A stretch of 64,000 bases of DNA from Paraconiothyrium sp. Pb-2020 (lineage: Eukaryota > Ascomycota > Dothideomycetes > Pleosporales > Didymosphaeriaceae). The notes under the pieces were generated by a model. That model was not told the origin of the DNA, made no database searches, and saw only the letters and a list, made by a program, of their open reading frames with translations. Shown one piece after another: positions 1 through 10,221 of the stretch (position 1 is the first letter of the stretch; every line of letters starts with the position of its first letter). The stretch covers positions 496,001 to 560,000 of the forward strand of contig JAJUBI010000003.1 in the NCBI GenBank assembly GCA_022419385.1. The letters are read 5' to 3'. The translations under genes were made by a program, and so were the position numbers.

Positions 1-518
1 TCGCTAAGAAGCTTCCCCTGGATCAGGGTGGTCCACGGAACCTTCGCCCCGGTCAGGGACGGCAAAGTGTAAACCTCGGACGGGACCAGACGCAAACACA
101 AGGGCCCGCAGGTTGCAACTGTTAGAGAGAGATTTGCATTGTTCGATTGTTCTTCGTGCGCTTACAGGAGGAAATATCACGAGCCTCTTGGTGCGTCTGT
201 GCGCTATGACCTGGTTGTCTACCCCTTGCCATCGGACATATTAGGTTGGTCTCTGGAGTTGAAGGGGTTGTTCGCTTTGCGCCTAAGAGATGAGTTTCGA
301 GGCCACTCGACCATTAAATTTTAATCGGTTCTGTCCAGCTTTTTCTTGTTCATTGTTAGGCAGGGTCGTCATTTACAAGCTATATCCACGTATATCTCGA
401 ATCTCTGAGTCGCCATTTCATTCTTATCATGCAAGAGCTCTTGCGATTCCTGTCCATTTCCTTGCTTGCAGAAGCCATTGCGAAGTCCATGAACTCACAC
501 TCACTATGCACAGTACCA
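1..518. other. No gene recognised
   Basis: Only short open frames without homology-like composition or splice support are seen. It lies downstream of the first minus-strand gene and may hold its 3' UTR. Confidence 0.4.
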
Positions 519-1016
519 CTATCCAGACACCGACGTGATAGGAAATAACCAATCCTCCTCCCTCAAGTATGACGTTCCCATTTCCGTCTCCGTCAGATTG
601 ATCCCATAAACCCAGTTCGTCCCCTGTCTGGCGGTTCCCATATTTGTAGAGTTACTGCCTTCACGTCAGCATTTCCTACAAGTCAATAGGGGGGCGCATC
701 CCCAAATCCCTTGTCTGTTGACTTACGCATGCATCTTCCGTCTCAACACTACCTCGTTCTCCGTCACCTTGTACAGCAACTCTCTGTTGGGTCCGCACAC
801 CTGCGTACTGGTGGATGTGGAATTGGTGGTGCAGATAAGGTCGCATTTGTGAAATGGGTCCGTGTCGTGGAAGTGGAATGTTACGGTGGTGTGATTGGAG
901 GGGGAGACGATGGTATGGAAGTGGGCGATGAGCCAGGTAGGTTGGACCCTTGATAGGGTGGATGTGGGGAGGGCTAAGGCAACGGGGAGGAGGGTGAGGA
1001 TGATGGGGAGAAACAT
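519..1016 (-). CDS. Small secreted protein, two exons
   Basis: Predicted 141-aa secreted protein of unknown function. Exon 1 runs 1016-727, a 72-nt intron 726-655 begins GTAAGT, and exon 2 runs 654-519; the split codon GC|T restores the frame. I chose the ATG at 1016 over an upstream in-frame ATG because it directly precedes a hydrophobic signal peptide (MFLPIILTLLPVALALP). A TATAAG box sits 79 nt upstream. The mature part has three cysteines and several N-x-S/T sites, and starts with a WLIAHFHT segment like those of fungal AA1-like small secreted proteins. That resemblance is only a hint. It could be an effector candidate or a cell-wall-associated protein; the family is not identified. Confidence 0.7.
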
Positions 1017-2209
1017 TTTGCGTGCGCGACGGCCGAGACTGACAGAGAGGAAGGACGGGTAGGCAGGTTGTGGTGCTTTGGGGCGTCTGCCGGACTTATA
1101 GAGGCGCAGTGAGCAAGGCAAGGAGAGCTAGGTGAGGTGAGTGCTGCTAGGTCTTGGTGTGCTGGCCAGGGACGTACTGTCCGAGGTGGAAACAAACTTC
1201 ACCATTGGCGATCGGTACTACCGGCGATCAGGTAGAATGTGCGTGGCATGTTCCAGCTCAAGGTACCCTGGGTACATGCTACTATGGTGTGTCACTCCAT
1301 TCCGGATCTTTCGCTCCAGAAAAGAAAGTGTATCTGGATCTCCATTGACGCTGCTTCCATAGTAATCATCCAAAATATCCCCCGGACTTGCTTGAAGCCG
1401 AGTACCACGTTACGTGGGTACGGCCATCCAGAAGCGGAGAGCAATCAGTGAGATATCTGGGGTACACAAATAAACTCAAGCTCTGTTCCAAACTGCGTTG
1501 CTTCACGACGGTTTTGCTGTTGGATTGCTCAATCTTAGCAGATGCAACGTGTGTGTGGGATGTGTGTAACTGTATCTGCTGAGACCTTTATCCCTTCTGT
1601 TTGCCGCCTCTCGCTTATCCCCTCAACCGACAACGGTGAGATGAGCCGGCCTGTCAGCAAGTCCTGAACGTACTCAGCCATTGCGCTATCCGCGATGATA
1701 GCAACATCGACATATTGGGGTCACCACACCTTGTCTCGGACATTATCTACGTCCTCTAAGGGTTTCCAATGATCTGACCTATGCCAATGAAAGTGAAATT
1801 TGCTTGGACACACATTCATGCGTTGCCCAATGCTAAGTGGTTCAAGCAGTGGAGCAGGCTCGGAGTGAATAAGCATGACGGCTGAAACTTGTGTATACTT
1901 GGGGTAAGGTGCGTAGGAGATATTACTCTCAGTGCCTTACAGCCCAATGATCATGTACGCAAAAGTCTGATGAAGCATCCAAAGAAACGATACTAGGGCA
2001 CTAGGTCGATGTATAAAGAAGATCATTGAATTTAACTACAAAGCACGGGTGCAAATAAGAAGTGAAGGCATCTCACGTTACATTTGTCATCATCAAATGT
2101 TGCTGTATCTGAAGTCAAGGTCTGCTCCACCACATTACTAACTCCTCAGGTTGATCGGTCGTTCAACTAAACCCGTTAGCGCAGCGAAGACGAGGGGAGC
2201 GAAACGGCC
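1017..2209. other. Intergenic, no gene recognised
   Basis: About 1.2 kb with only short unsupported open frames. It holds the promoter of the leftward gene and probably the 3' end of the SDR transcript. Confidence 0.4.
1095..1100 (-). promoter_or_regulatory. TATA-like box
   Basis: TATAAG on the minus strand, 79 nt before the ATG of the small secreted protein, so it fits that gene's core promoter. Confidence 0.45.
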
Positions 2210-3097
2210 TTACAGGTTCGTGGTAATAGAAAGATCTTTCCAAGCCTCCAAGCTCTTCTTCTCTTTCTCGAGAACTCCACTAACAAAATCCACAGCATCA
2301 GGACCGAGAAGCAGTCTTCTAGGGAGCTCCCTTCCCTCAGCTCTTCCCGTTCCGGTAAGTGCCTCTACAATGAGAGCTGCACCCTTGACAGGATCGCCAG
2401 GCTGGTTGCCGTTGAACGCTTGAAACGCACCCTTCAATGGCGCCAACACTGGTTCGTATTCTGCAATAGCGTTCTTTGAAACGACCTTGTTATCTCCAGC
2501 GAGGAAGTTGGTGCGGAAGTATCCGGGCTCAATCACGGTGACCTTGATGCCGAAGGACGCGACTTCCTCGCGCAGAGACTGAGCGATACCTGAGATGGCG
2601 AACTTGACACCACAGTACAGACCGCAGGCTAAACCGCCCTCCCAGCCGGCGATGCTACCCATGAAGGCAATGGTTCCACTCTTCTGAGCTCGCAGGATGG
2701 GTAAAACGGCCCTGGTGACGGCAACGTGTGCAAAGACGTTGGTGTGGAAAGCTGCTTGAATTTCCTCAGATCTACGCATGTCAGACTTTCCAAAAAAGGC
2801 ATCTAGGCTGACTACTCACGAAGCCTCCTCTACCGCGCCCTCCCAGATGTAGCCTGCATTGTTAATGAGAACATCGATGGTGCCGTAAACAGCTGCGGCT
2901 TCCTTGACGATCCTCTTAATCTCAGCGTCTGAAACATTGATGTCAAGGCTGATGGGATGCGCGCCGAGGTTCTTGAGCTCAGTGAGTTTGTCGGCATTTC
3001 GTGAAGTCGCGATGACCTTGTGGCCTGCCTGCAGTGCTTGTTTGGCAATCTCAGCACCAAAACCGGAAGAGGTACCCGTGATGAAGAAAACGCCCAT
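2210..3097 (-). CDS. Short-chain dehydrogenase/reductase (classical SDR)
   Basis: A 279-aa NAD(P)-dependent oxidoreductase with unknown substrate. Exon 1 is 3097-2820, the intron 2819-2772 (GTGAGT...TAG) and exon 2 is 2771-2210. The protein begins directly with the Rossmann beta-strand and the TGTSSGFG cofactor loop (residues 7-14). It has an NNAG motif near residue 80 and the catalytic set Ser132, Tyr145 and Lys149 in a YCGVK motif. An asparagine at 104 fits the usual tetrad position. There is no signal peptide, so it is probably cytosolic. Classical SDRs of this kind act on alcohols, ketones or sugars, and sequence alone does not say which. There is no adjacent biosynthetic gene. Confidence 0.9.
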
Positions 3098-4534
3098 GAT
3101 GATAAGTTGTGACTTGAGCGTTGAGAATTCGAATGTGATAATGTCTGAGTGTGAACTGAGTATCGAATTTCTTGAAGATAAAGGCTGGTGTTCAGAGCTA
3201 GAAGAGCGGATGGCGCTCTCTCTTATGTGGTTGAGTCCCCGACAGTCGTCGCCTACGTCAATATCGCGAATCCTTCATGGCCTTGCATATTTTGTTATTT
3301 GCATGTATGCGTACGGACAAATACCTGGACAGGTGGAATTCCACTATCCCGTAGGCTTACAGAGCGCATGGCGAAAAGCGATGCTCGAAGCGAATACCTA
3401 AATCCGACGGCACAGCACCTGGACATGTAAGACTAAGTCCGTTGGTTACTGTTCGCTTAACCCCGGCCTGACCAGTCACCTAGACGGAAAGCCGATAAGC
3501 GAGCACTATGCACCAATGACGGATGCCTGCCAGATGGCGGGGCAGTCAGTACCTATGATATTAGTCAATGGGTAGACATGGCCACCCAAAGAGCTGGCTG
3601 AGTTCGTTATGCTCGAAAGAGCTCAAGTGTTGAAAGATCTTGAGAAATTCCTCCCAACCAGACCAAAGTCCTATTCGAAGGGCGTAATCCTACTTGAGGA
3701 ACATGAGGATTCTACTATGTTCAAGTAGTTATTGTGGCTTGCGAGGGCGTAAAATGATTCATGCGCGAACATTTTAGGGCCATGGCGAATGCCATCTCTC
3801 TAGGCTTGGTCCCGCCCACAGGAAAGAGCAGTAAGCCGACGCCGCATTCATGCATCGGGGCTTATGCTAGCCCAGCATCGAAGGCGTTATACGCTAGCTC
3901 CTATCGCTTTGCGCCTGAACTTCTGGTTGGCCTTGCTCTTTCTTACACAACTTGAGGATTCTTCTTCTCCAAACCCATCAAGCCTGAACTTACCCGAACA
4001 TGTGGGGCGTAAGGCAGCCAAGTTTGGCAACATTGGTACGCGAACCATGGCGGAGACACTGCTTTCCAGTAAAATCTAGTATGCAACTCGGCGCTAGTCT
4101 TGACTCTCTAGAAGCGGTGCCCTCCACCATTGTCACTAAAAATAGTAGTGACCTGCATCTATATGTTATTCTAGACATCGCTTGGTTTCCAGGACAATCC
4201 GATTACTCCTGCGGACGTGTCTCTGTATATTGTAAAATGATAATGTCCGTCGCTGCGGGTCGAGAAACACCCCGCTCTGACAAATATGAGAGGTAATTCA
4301 GCTTCAAGTACCTTCAGACCTTTGTATCTAAACTCAATTGGGACAAGTTCCTGAAGGTCATATATTGTAGCTATTCCTTGACATTTATAACCTCTTCTAT
4401 CTAAATCAAGTAGGACACGCTCAAAAGAAGGTGCTAGCTAGTAAAGTAACGAGAGAACAACACTCATACAATTGCCTCAATGACTCCTCCAGCTATCGTA
4501 TAAGACAATAAAATTTTAAGAACCTTGAAAATCC
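3098..4534. other. Intergenic, no gene recognised
   Basis: About 1.4 kb between two minus-strand genes. It should hold the SDR promoter and the 3' UTR of the Kex2-repeat gene. The longest frames are antisense to the SDR or lack coding character. Confidence 0.4.
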
Positions 4535-5651
4535 TCATTGCTTCGAGCTGGGGAGCTCGTTTCCAGCTTCGTCGAGTTCCACCACTTCGCGTTTGCCAGA
4601 GCTGGACAGCTCATTGCCAGCCTCGTCGAGCTCCACAACCGTACGCTTTTCCGTTCGGGCGAGCTCGTTACCAGCTTCGTCAAGCGCGACGATTGCGCGC
4701 TTCACCTCCTCAGCGTTGGGAGGAATTTCTGGCCATGCGAGGGTTTCGGGATCTACGTCCCAATTCACGGATTGCAGGTCTCGCTTGGCACCCTTCTGCG
4801 TTGCGTGATAGTACTTACCCTCTGACTTAACATAGTAATAAACCAATTGCGCAAGTATGACGCCTACGGCGCCCAGAACGTTGAGCTTTTTGTCGTTGCC
4901 GCACACCGAGTGATCATCTGCGTGCCACGCCTTACACATATCCCCCATTTTGTCTGCGTCCCTAGTATCTATCAGTAAGATTGATCGTGACGAATGGCAA
5001 GTTTGCTTCTTACTCCGCGCGAATTTGTACTTCAAACCATTCGTTGTATTCAATGACTTCGCCACCATAGTGACCATTGTACCCGTTTGTAATACATCCT
5101 GCCTGACCTAAATGGTGTCAGCGAAGACTGCAACAACACAGACAAAGCGTAATATCAACTCACTGCCTTGTTGTTCTTCCGGACCCCCTGTGAGATATCT
5201 ATGTTCGCCCGCTTGCAATTGTGTGCTTCTCCAGGGAAAGTCTTCTGGGCTGATGTTCTTGTCGCTAGCTCTCGTCGTACCATATTTGTCAATTTTATCG
5301 TCGTGAAAAGGCTCATTCTTTCCCCCACCATCTGTAAACTGCGTATCGCCCCAACCTGGTTCGTTAGGCCCTCGCTGACTATCGAATCTCCATTAGCTAC
5401 GGTCACAAATCCTTCTTTGAGCAAGATACTGACAAGACACTCGACCCGATTATACAGAGCATTATGTAGCAGTCGATCTCAGCAAGGTCTTCCCAGCCTT
5501 CGATTCTGAATATCGCGGTTTTTGGGGACCCTTTGCTCTTTCCGTCTCCACGCTTTGCGAGAGGACTTGTCTCCACATCGCTCACTGGTGCAGCAAGCGA
5601 TATAGAAGATGTGAGGGACAGGATAAGGGCACAAATTTTAAGGGACAGCAT
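4535..5651 (-). CDS. Secreted protein with C-terminal Kex2-bounded repeats
   Basis: A 317-aa protein from four exons: 5651-5430, 5374-5164, 5107-5014 and 4961-4535, with introns of 55, 56 and 52 nt carrying CTAAT/CTGAC/CTGAT branch sites. Residues 1-20 form a signal peptide, and a KR at 33-34 could be the end of a propeptide. The middle contains a short hydrophobic stretch (61-74) and a Cys/Trp-containing region; a second hydrophobic segment (NVLGAVGVILAQLVYYYV) follows. The C-terminus (263-317) is three copies of an 18-residue unit, each starting KR and carrying the invariant core LDEAGNEL. Kex2 cutting after KR would free short acidic peptides. This matches the architecture of fungal Kex2-processed repeat proteins. 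No UstYa/DUF3328 partner is visible nearby, so a cyclic-peptide (RiPP) role is not supported. Family of the central part not recognised. Confidence 0.75.
4538..4702 (-). repeat. Three tandem 54-nt coding repeats
   Basis: In-frame tandem repeat encoding residues 263-317 of the secreted protein: three 18-residue units beginning KR (263, 281, 299) and sharing VxLDEAGNEL. The copies differ in the tail (ARTE, SSSG, PSSKQ) and at silent positions, so the array is not a very recent duplication. Confidence 0.9.
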
Positions 5652-5782
5652 GGTGAGTGCGTAATCTTTCCAAGATACTGAAGTACGAGTAGAGAGAAGT
5701 GGCGTAGCGAGTTTCTCCTAAGTTGTACTGAGGATAGAGGAACGGTTGAGAGAGTAAGGAACTTGATGAAAATGCGATCTCA

Positions 5783-5789
5783 TTATATA
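5783..5789 (-). promoter_or_regulatory. TATA box of the Kex2-repeat gene
   Basis: TATATAA on the minus strand, 132 nt upstream of the ATG at 5651. Confidence 0.5.
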
Positions 5790-6171
5790 TTCTCCAGAGC
5801 GGACGCTGCATAAGGCCACAATCGCTTTTCAGAAACAGATGACAGATTTCAAGTAGGGTCGCGCGCAACATTCCCAACGTGTTGATCTCCCAATTTGGGT
5901 GAAAATTGGTCCGGATTGAGGTTTCGGATGATCAGTAGGACTTTGCAACAGCTATGCAGCAAAATTTCTCATGAATTGGCCTTGTTTGGGCGAACGATAT
6001 GCGGTGGCTGTGTAAGCATACGGTCATGGTTACCTGCCGGATTGAAGATGCTCATTGTAGGACTATGGGCGTGAAACTCTGAAACCCGTGATCGGCAAGA
6101 TATCTTGACTTGGAGTGGAGAAGTTTCTGCATAGCCTGAAACAAAGTGGCCCTATGACGGTACTCTTCTAC

Positions 6172-6269
6172 GCCCGCCCCCACATTCACCAAAATCGGAC
6201 GCTGTAGAACTGTGCCGTAACTCGTGTAAGCCCGCCCCCACATTCACCAACATCGGAACACTGTTGAAC
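6172..6269. repeat. 58-nt tandem duplication
   Basis: Two copies, starting at 6172 and 6230, share the sequence GCCCGCCCCCACATTCACC followed by diverged remainders. They lie in the divergent promoter region between two secreted-protein genes. Confidence 0.85.
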
Positions 6270-6549
6270 ATGGAACGCAATGACATATACGTGCTGACTT
6301 GGATGTAACAGAATCGTGAAATGGGAGCGGATTTGTCGTCATCTACACTTCAGCGTCCAATCAGTGGTGCTATCAATTTGCGCCTTGACTTTGTATTGAC
6401 GACAAGCTCCAAATATGTTCCCGTATACTCGACGTCCGGCTTCAATGTGTCCATTCCTACGATCGACAATGACGAACTTCGAGAAACATTTCTTTAGGCT
6501 GTGCACAGCAACGATCATCTTCACAAGAGCCAGTCGAGCGAGAAAGCTG

Positions 6550-6557
6550 TATAAAAG
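6550..6557 (+). promoter_or_regulatory. TATA box of the 12-Cys secreted protein
   Basis: TATAAAAG, 152 nt before the ATG at 6702, with an AC-rich likely leader in between. Confidence 0.6.
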
Positions 6558-6701
6558 AGATCAAGAGTATCCGTCTCATGAAGTTCCAACACAACAATCT
6601 CACAATCAATAATCATTCATTCAATTACTCCAACAATTCTCTGATATCCTATATCACTCAACCAACTTCTGTTTTCCACAAAGCCGAATACCCGATTCAC
6701 A

Positions 6702-7338
6702 ATGCAATTCTCGACTGTCACTCTTCTTATGACCAGCCTCATGGCAAACGGTTTGATGGCTACTCCTTTTGCCGCGGGCGAGGAGGGCAATTTTGTTGAA
6801 TTGAACGTTGAGCAACGCGAAAATGGCTCCATCGTCCAATACGGAGAAAGCAAGAGGACCGTAGCTCCGCGAGCGGATTGCGGAGGATTTTTCCAGCCCT
6901 CATGCCCCAAGAGCTGCCATGTCACCGACCTCAACTCACCCGAATGTGACGACAAAAACGGTGGAACCAACACAGTCTGCGATAACCTTGTCAATGACCT
7001 TTACGGCAACAGAGATACTAAACTCCAAGACAAGGCTAAACAGCTCTGTTGGAAGAACGAGGACGGATCGACTGGATGTTGTATCAAGTGGACGAAGGAG
7101 GTGCAGGACCTCACTAAGGGGGATTTGATTGAGCGAGCCGATAAGAGTACGTGGACATCATATCCTGGGTTATTGGCCTCATATGCTTAATTGATCATGC
7201 TAACTTCTCGTAGTCAAGTCAACTTGCCAAGCCAATGGTATTTCAGGAAAGTATAACTCCGTTAACATCCGCAACGTCTGCCTGTCCTATTGCATGTCCT
7301 CTGGTGCTGGATGCAAGGACGAGTCCGACTTCTCATAA
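6702..7338 (+). CDS. Cysteine-rich secreted protein (effector-like)
   Basis: A 189-aa protein from two exons, 6702-7146 and 7214-7338. The intron starts GTACGT, has a GCTAAC branch site and ends TAG. An N-terminal signal peptide (about 1-20) is followed by a propeptide-like segment ending at a KR dipeptide near residue 52, suggesting Kex2 maturation. The rest has 12 cysteines, an even number consistent with six disulfides, including a CC pair. The second exon supplies the last four cysteines. No enzyme motif is visible. The pattern of signal, Kex2 site and paired cysteines is that of fungal small secreted or effector-like proteins. I do not recognise the family. The strong TATA box suggests regulated expression. 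Confidence 0.85.
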
Positions 7339-8847
7339 TCTAGAGGAGGCAGGTTGGTGAGGGGATTCCATTATGGTCTGAGCATGTGCTTTTGGTTCCT
7401 ATATCTCTCGTTTTTCAGAAAGTCTTTGTCTTTTGGCTGCTCCAAGCGCGATGTAATCTCCCAGGTCGCCAAGCGAGTATATTCATCCACTGCGTAATAG
7501 ATCGATGGAATAGAAGGATCTAACTAGGTCAATCCGTTATCGAATGCCCCAAATGTGAAGTTTGCAATGAGCAATTGAGATCAAAAATGTCATACTCACT
7601 GCTGCCCTAGCTTTTTCACATCCGACGATAAGCCTTTCGTGTACTTGAACGGATTCGATGCAATGGAATGTAGTGTTCGTGCAAGATATACTAACCATTG
7701 GAGCCAAGTAAATCGCTTTGGCTTTTCCAGGCACCTGGCTCCCTTCTGCTAGAGCCTAACTCACTGCTTAGTAGTTTAGTACGTGCATCTTGTGCTAGGT
7801 TACTAGAGAGGTCCTATCTCACTTCCATATTTGGAAGAAAGAAAAGCCAAACCAAAGTAAACTCTAAATTCCTTGAAAACCAAGATGGGTTACTCAAGGT
7901 TGGCGCTCCACTACGGTGCGTAGAAGAAGCTCGAAGCATTAGGCAACTCTCCAGAAGCTCGGTTTCTCCAGAAAAAACATGAAGTTCTTGCACGTTACGG
8001 GCACACCTCGGAAGATTACCTAGGTAGTCCGTGATTTGAGCTGATACCGAGAACCCTTGACTCTTAGTCACGTGCGAGAGGGAGTATGTTGCCTGAGTAT
8101 TATCCATCTTGGCCAGACGAAAACTGGGAAGAGGCGGTGCAAAGCTGTCCAAAAACCTTCTTCTGGGTCTATAAGATCCTCAGGTTACGTCTTGCGATCC
8201 TGTTTACGTGGCCTCCGGCCTCCGCAAATACAGTGCGAACAACGCATTGTCCCAGCGAATCAGAAAACTGTGGCCTAACGAGGTTGCTCCGCGAACTTAG
8301 GACTATGGTTCCGGGGGAAACAAGATTCTACCCCGCCCTTCTCCATTTGCGATGCGGAAATGATGTCATAAAGTTACCCAATATGTGATACTGCTTTCAT
8401 AGCCCGACCTCGAGATGATCCGCAGATGATAAATTCAACAACTGTTCACGCTGTAGACAGTGAAGAGCCACTCTGTACGACGATCAAGCGTTGGTGTGAG
8501 GCTAACAACGGTTTCAATTGGTGGCACATAGTCCTTGCGTCCTACTTGTCGATCATTTGTCTCGTATTGGGGCTCAAGGAAGAGATGTCTTACTCGTCGA
8601 TCGTTTGCCTAGCGATGGGGCTGAGAGAAGGAGTTGTCTTACTGGTCGATCACTTGTTTGGCATTGGGGCTAGAGGAAGGAGGTGTCTTACTGGTCGATG
8701 ATTTTGCTCTGTGTAATATGACGTCAGAACATGTTGCCTTTTCCCAAGCTACGAGATATATGAACACGACAATTCTACACATTACACGCTTAACCTTGCG
8801 ACTTTCATGAACGAATTCAGGGTCAATCACACTGCCGGAACTTCAAC
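7339..8847. other. Intergenic with minisatellite
   Basis: About 1.5 kb with no supported gene. A 49-nt tandem repeat at 8541-8704 lies shortly before the SMI1/KNR4 gene. Confidence 0.5.
8541..8704. repeat. Minisatellite, 49-nt period, about 3.3 copies
   Basis: Units start near 8541, 8589, 8638 and 8687; each carries a CTTACT-GTCGAT block, a GGGGCT block and a GGAAGG/GAGAAGG block. Because 49 is not a multiple of three, the array is not a protein repeat, although a 91-codon frame happens to run through it. It ends about 140 bp before the start codon of the SMI1/KNR4 gene and could lie in its promoter or leader. Confidence 0.85.
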
Positions 8848-10221
8848 ATGAGCAACAAGATCGAACTCGAAAAGGATGATATCCTACACCATCCATCCCG
8901 CCCTGTTGTTTATTCGAAGATACGACAACTGGCCAAGGAACTCGCCGTTCTAGGCAAAATCGACATCGCTTCCAAAATCACCGATCTTCTTCTGTCACAG
9001 AATCGTACTGGATTCGGTCAAATCCAGTTTTTGAACTTTGCCTTCGAACAAACAGGCGACTGGCCATCCACCATTCCTGAATCAGCACGAAGTAAGAACG
9101 CCCTCGATGAGCTCGAAATCTCTCCGTCAGGTTCAATGGACGAGAAAAGATACGATGAGCTTATCAATCAGACGGAATCATCCCAAGAAGATCTCGCTCT
9201 TTGTCTCAACATTGCGGTTGTACTATGCGAGAAACGGGGCAAAACAGACGTAGAAGAGATCAAACAAGATGAGAGAGTCGTCAGAGTGCTTGAGCAGATC
9301 AAGGAGAATTTCCATTACTGTATCAGCGCCCTGACACAGTACCGTAAAATCTGGCCTCTCCTAGCCAGTGGCGCTATTGCGCAACAGTTAGGGGTGCACG
9401 ACGCGGAATTGTGTGCGACAGCGGAGGACTTAGTAGAGACAGTCCGGATACGAATGGAACAAGGTCGACAGAAGGGGAGCCACCAAGGGAGACCAATCAA
9501 AGAGCTGCTCCAGATACTCGTAGAGAATACGAGGGAGAACGCAGCTACGCTCTACAAACACGCACTTGAAGATCCACCAGAGAGCTATTTGCACAAACCC
9601 GCAACAGGAAAAGATATCGAAGATTTGGAACATCGGCTCCAGATATCTGGTTTGCCAGATTACTACAAGGAGTTTCTCCTCGCATCTAACGGTCTTGAAT
9701 CGGTTTACGATGGCCATGGGATGACGCCACCATTATCCGATACTCAGAATGTCGTGTATAACAAAAACCAAAACTCCGAAAAGGTTCCATTGCAATTGGT
9801 CGAAGACCCGACAGGAACAGCCCAACTGATGCGCGAATATGGATACGATGCATGGCCATCAGCTACCAATCAAATTGAGATCGGACGAATGAACGAGAAT
9901 GTGTACGCTCTGAGCTGTCCTTCTGACGTGAAGACAGCGATCAAGGCCTACAAGGATGCATTAGCCAGCGACAAAGTCACCGACGCTATAAAAGTAGAGA
10001 CTATACGTGCAATTGAGGATCAATACGGCTCCATGGAGGCTTTCGAGAAGATGGAATGGGTTATGATGGATACCGTGGATTTCACACCACTCGTTACTAT
10101 TGGCACCTTCCAGACGTGGTTGGAGGAGACTGCTCGTTTGTCCGGCAGGCCAGATAACAACAGTAGTGGACCCTACTGTCTTGCATACGAGTGTAGCGCA
10201 AAACAGGCAAGGCGTGGTTAG
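8848..10221 (+). CDS. SMI1/KNR4 (SUKH) domain protein
   Basis: A 457-aa single-exon protein. The N-terminal about 240 residues are helical and charged, with no recognised domain. From about 250 to 400 lies a SMI1/KNR4-like domain: an acidic helix (DIEDLEHRLQ), the L-P-x-x-Y-K-E-F-L-L-x-x-N-G-L signature near 272-286, then the beta-rich half with conserved Trp and Gly positions. Yeast Knr4/Smi1 coordinates cell-wall synthesis and stress signalling; bacterial SUKH relatives act as toxin immunity proteins. This protein lacks the long disordered tails of yeast Knr4, so it is probably a different, lineage-specific member. The last 20 or so residues after LSGRP are low-confidence and could hide an intron. 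It converges on the NACHT gene. Confidence 0.8.
   Translation: MSNKIELEKDDILHHPSRPVVYSKIRQLAKELAVLGKIDIASKITDLLLSQNRTGFGQIQFLNFAFEQTGDWPSTIPESARSKNALDELEISPSGSMDEKRYDELINQTESSQEDLALCLNIAVVLCEKRGKTDVEEIKQDERVVRVLEQIKENFHYCISALTQYRKIWPLLASGAIAQQLGVHDAELCATAEDLVETVRIRMEQGRQKGSHQGRPIKELLQILVENTRENAATLYKHALEDPPESYLHKPATGKDIEDLEHRLQISGLPDYYKEFLLASNGLESVYDGHGMTPPLSDTQNVVYNKNQNSEKVPLQLVEDPTGTAQLMREYGYDAWPSATNQIEIGRMNENVYALSCPSDVKTAIKAYKDALASDKVTDAIKVETIRAIEDQYGSMEAFEKMEWVMMDTVDFTPLVTIGTFQTWLEETARLSGRPDNNSSGPYCLAYECSAKQARRG

Larger units (their letters stand above)
5652..6701. other. Divergent intergenic region with a short tandem duplication
   Basis: About 1 kb separating two secreted-protein genes transcribed away from each other. 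It holds both TATA boxes and a 58-nt-period duplication. No additional gene recognised. Confidence 0.5.

Noticed and set aside
2904..3401. 165-codon plus-strand frame
   Set aside because: Antisense shadow of the SDR first exon.
4535..5077. 180-codon minus-strand frame as a separate gene
   Set aside because: Its first part reads through an intron; the exon-joined frame continues smoothly into upstream exons with a signal peptide.
4535..5651. Dikaritin-type (ustiloxin-like) RiPP precursor
   Set aside because: The repeat core lacks the expected Tyr-containing motif and no UstYa/DUF3328 gene is visible nearby; only the Kex2-repeat reading is kept.
8426..8701. 91-codon frame across the 49-nt repeat
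   Set aside because: A repeat period not divisible by three means the frame crosses it by chance.
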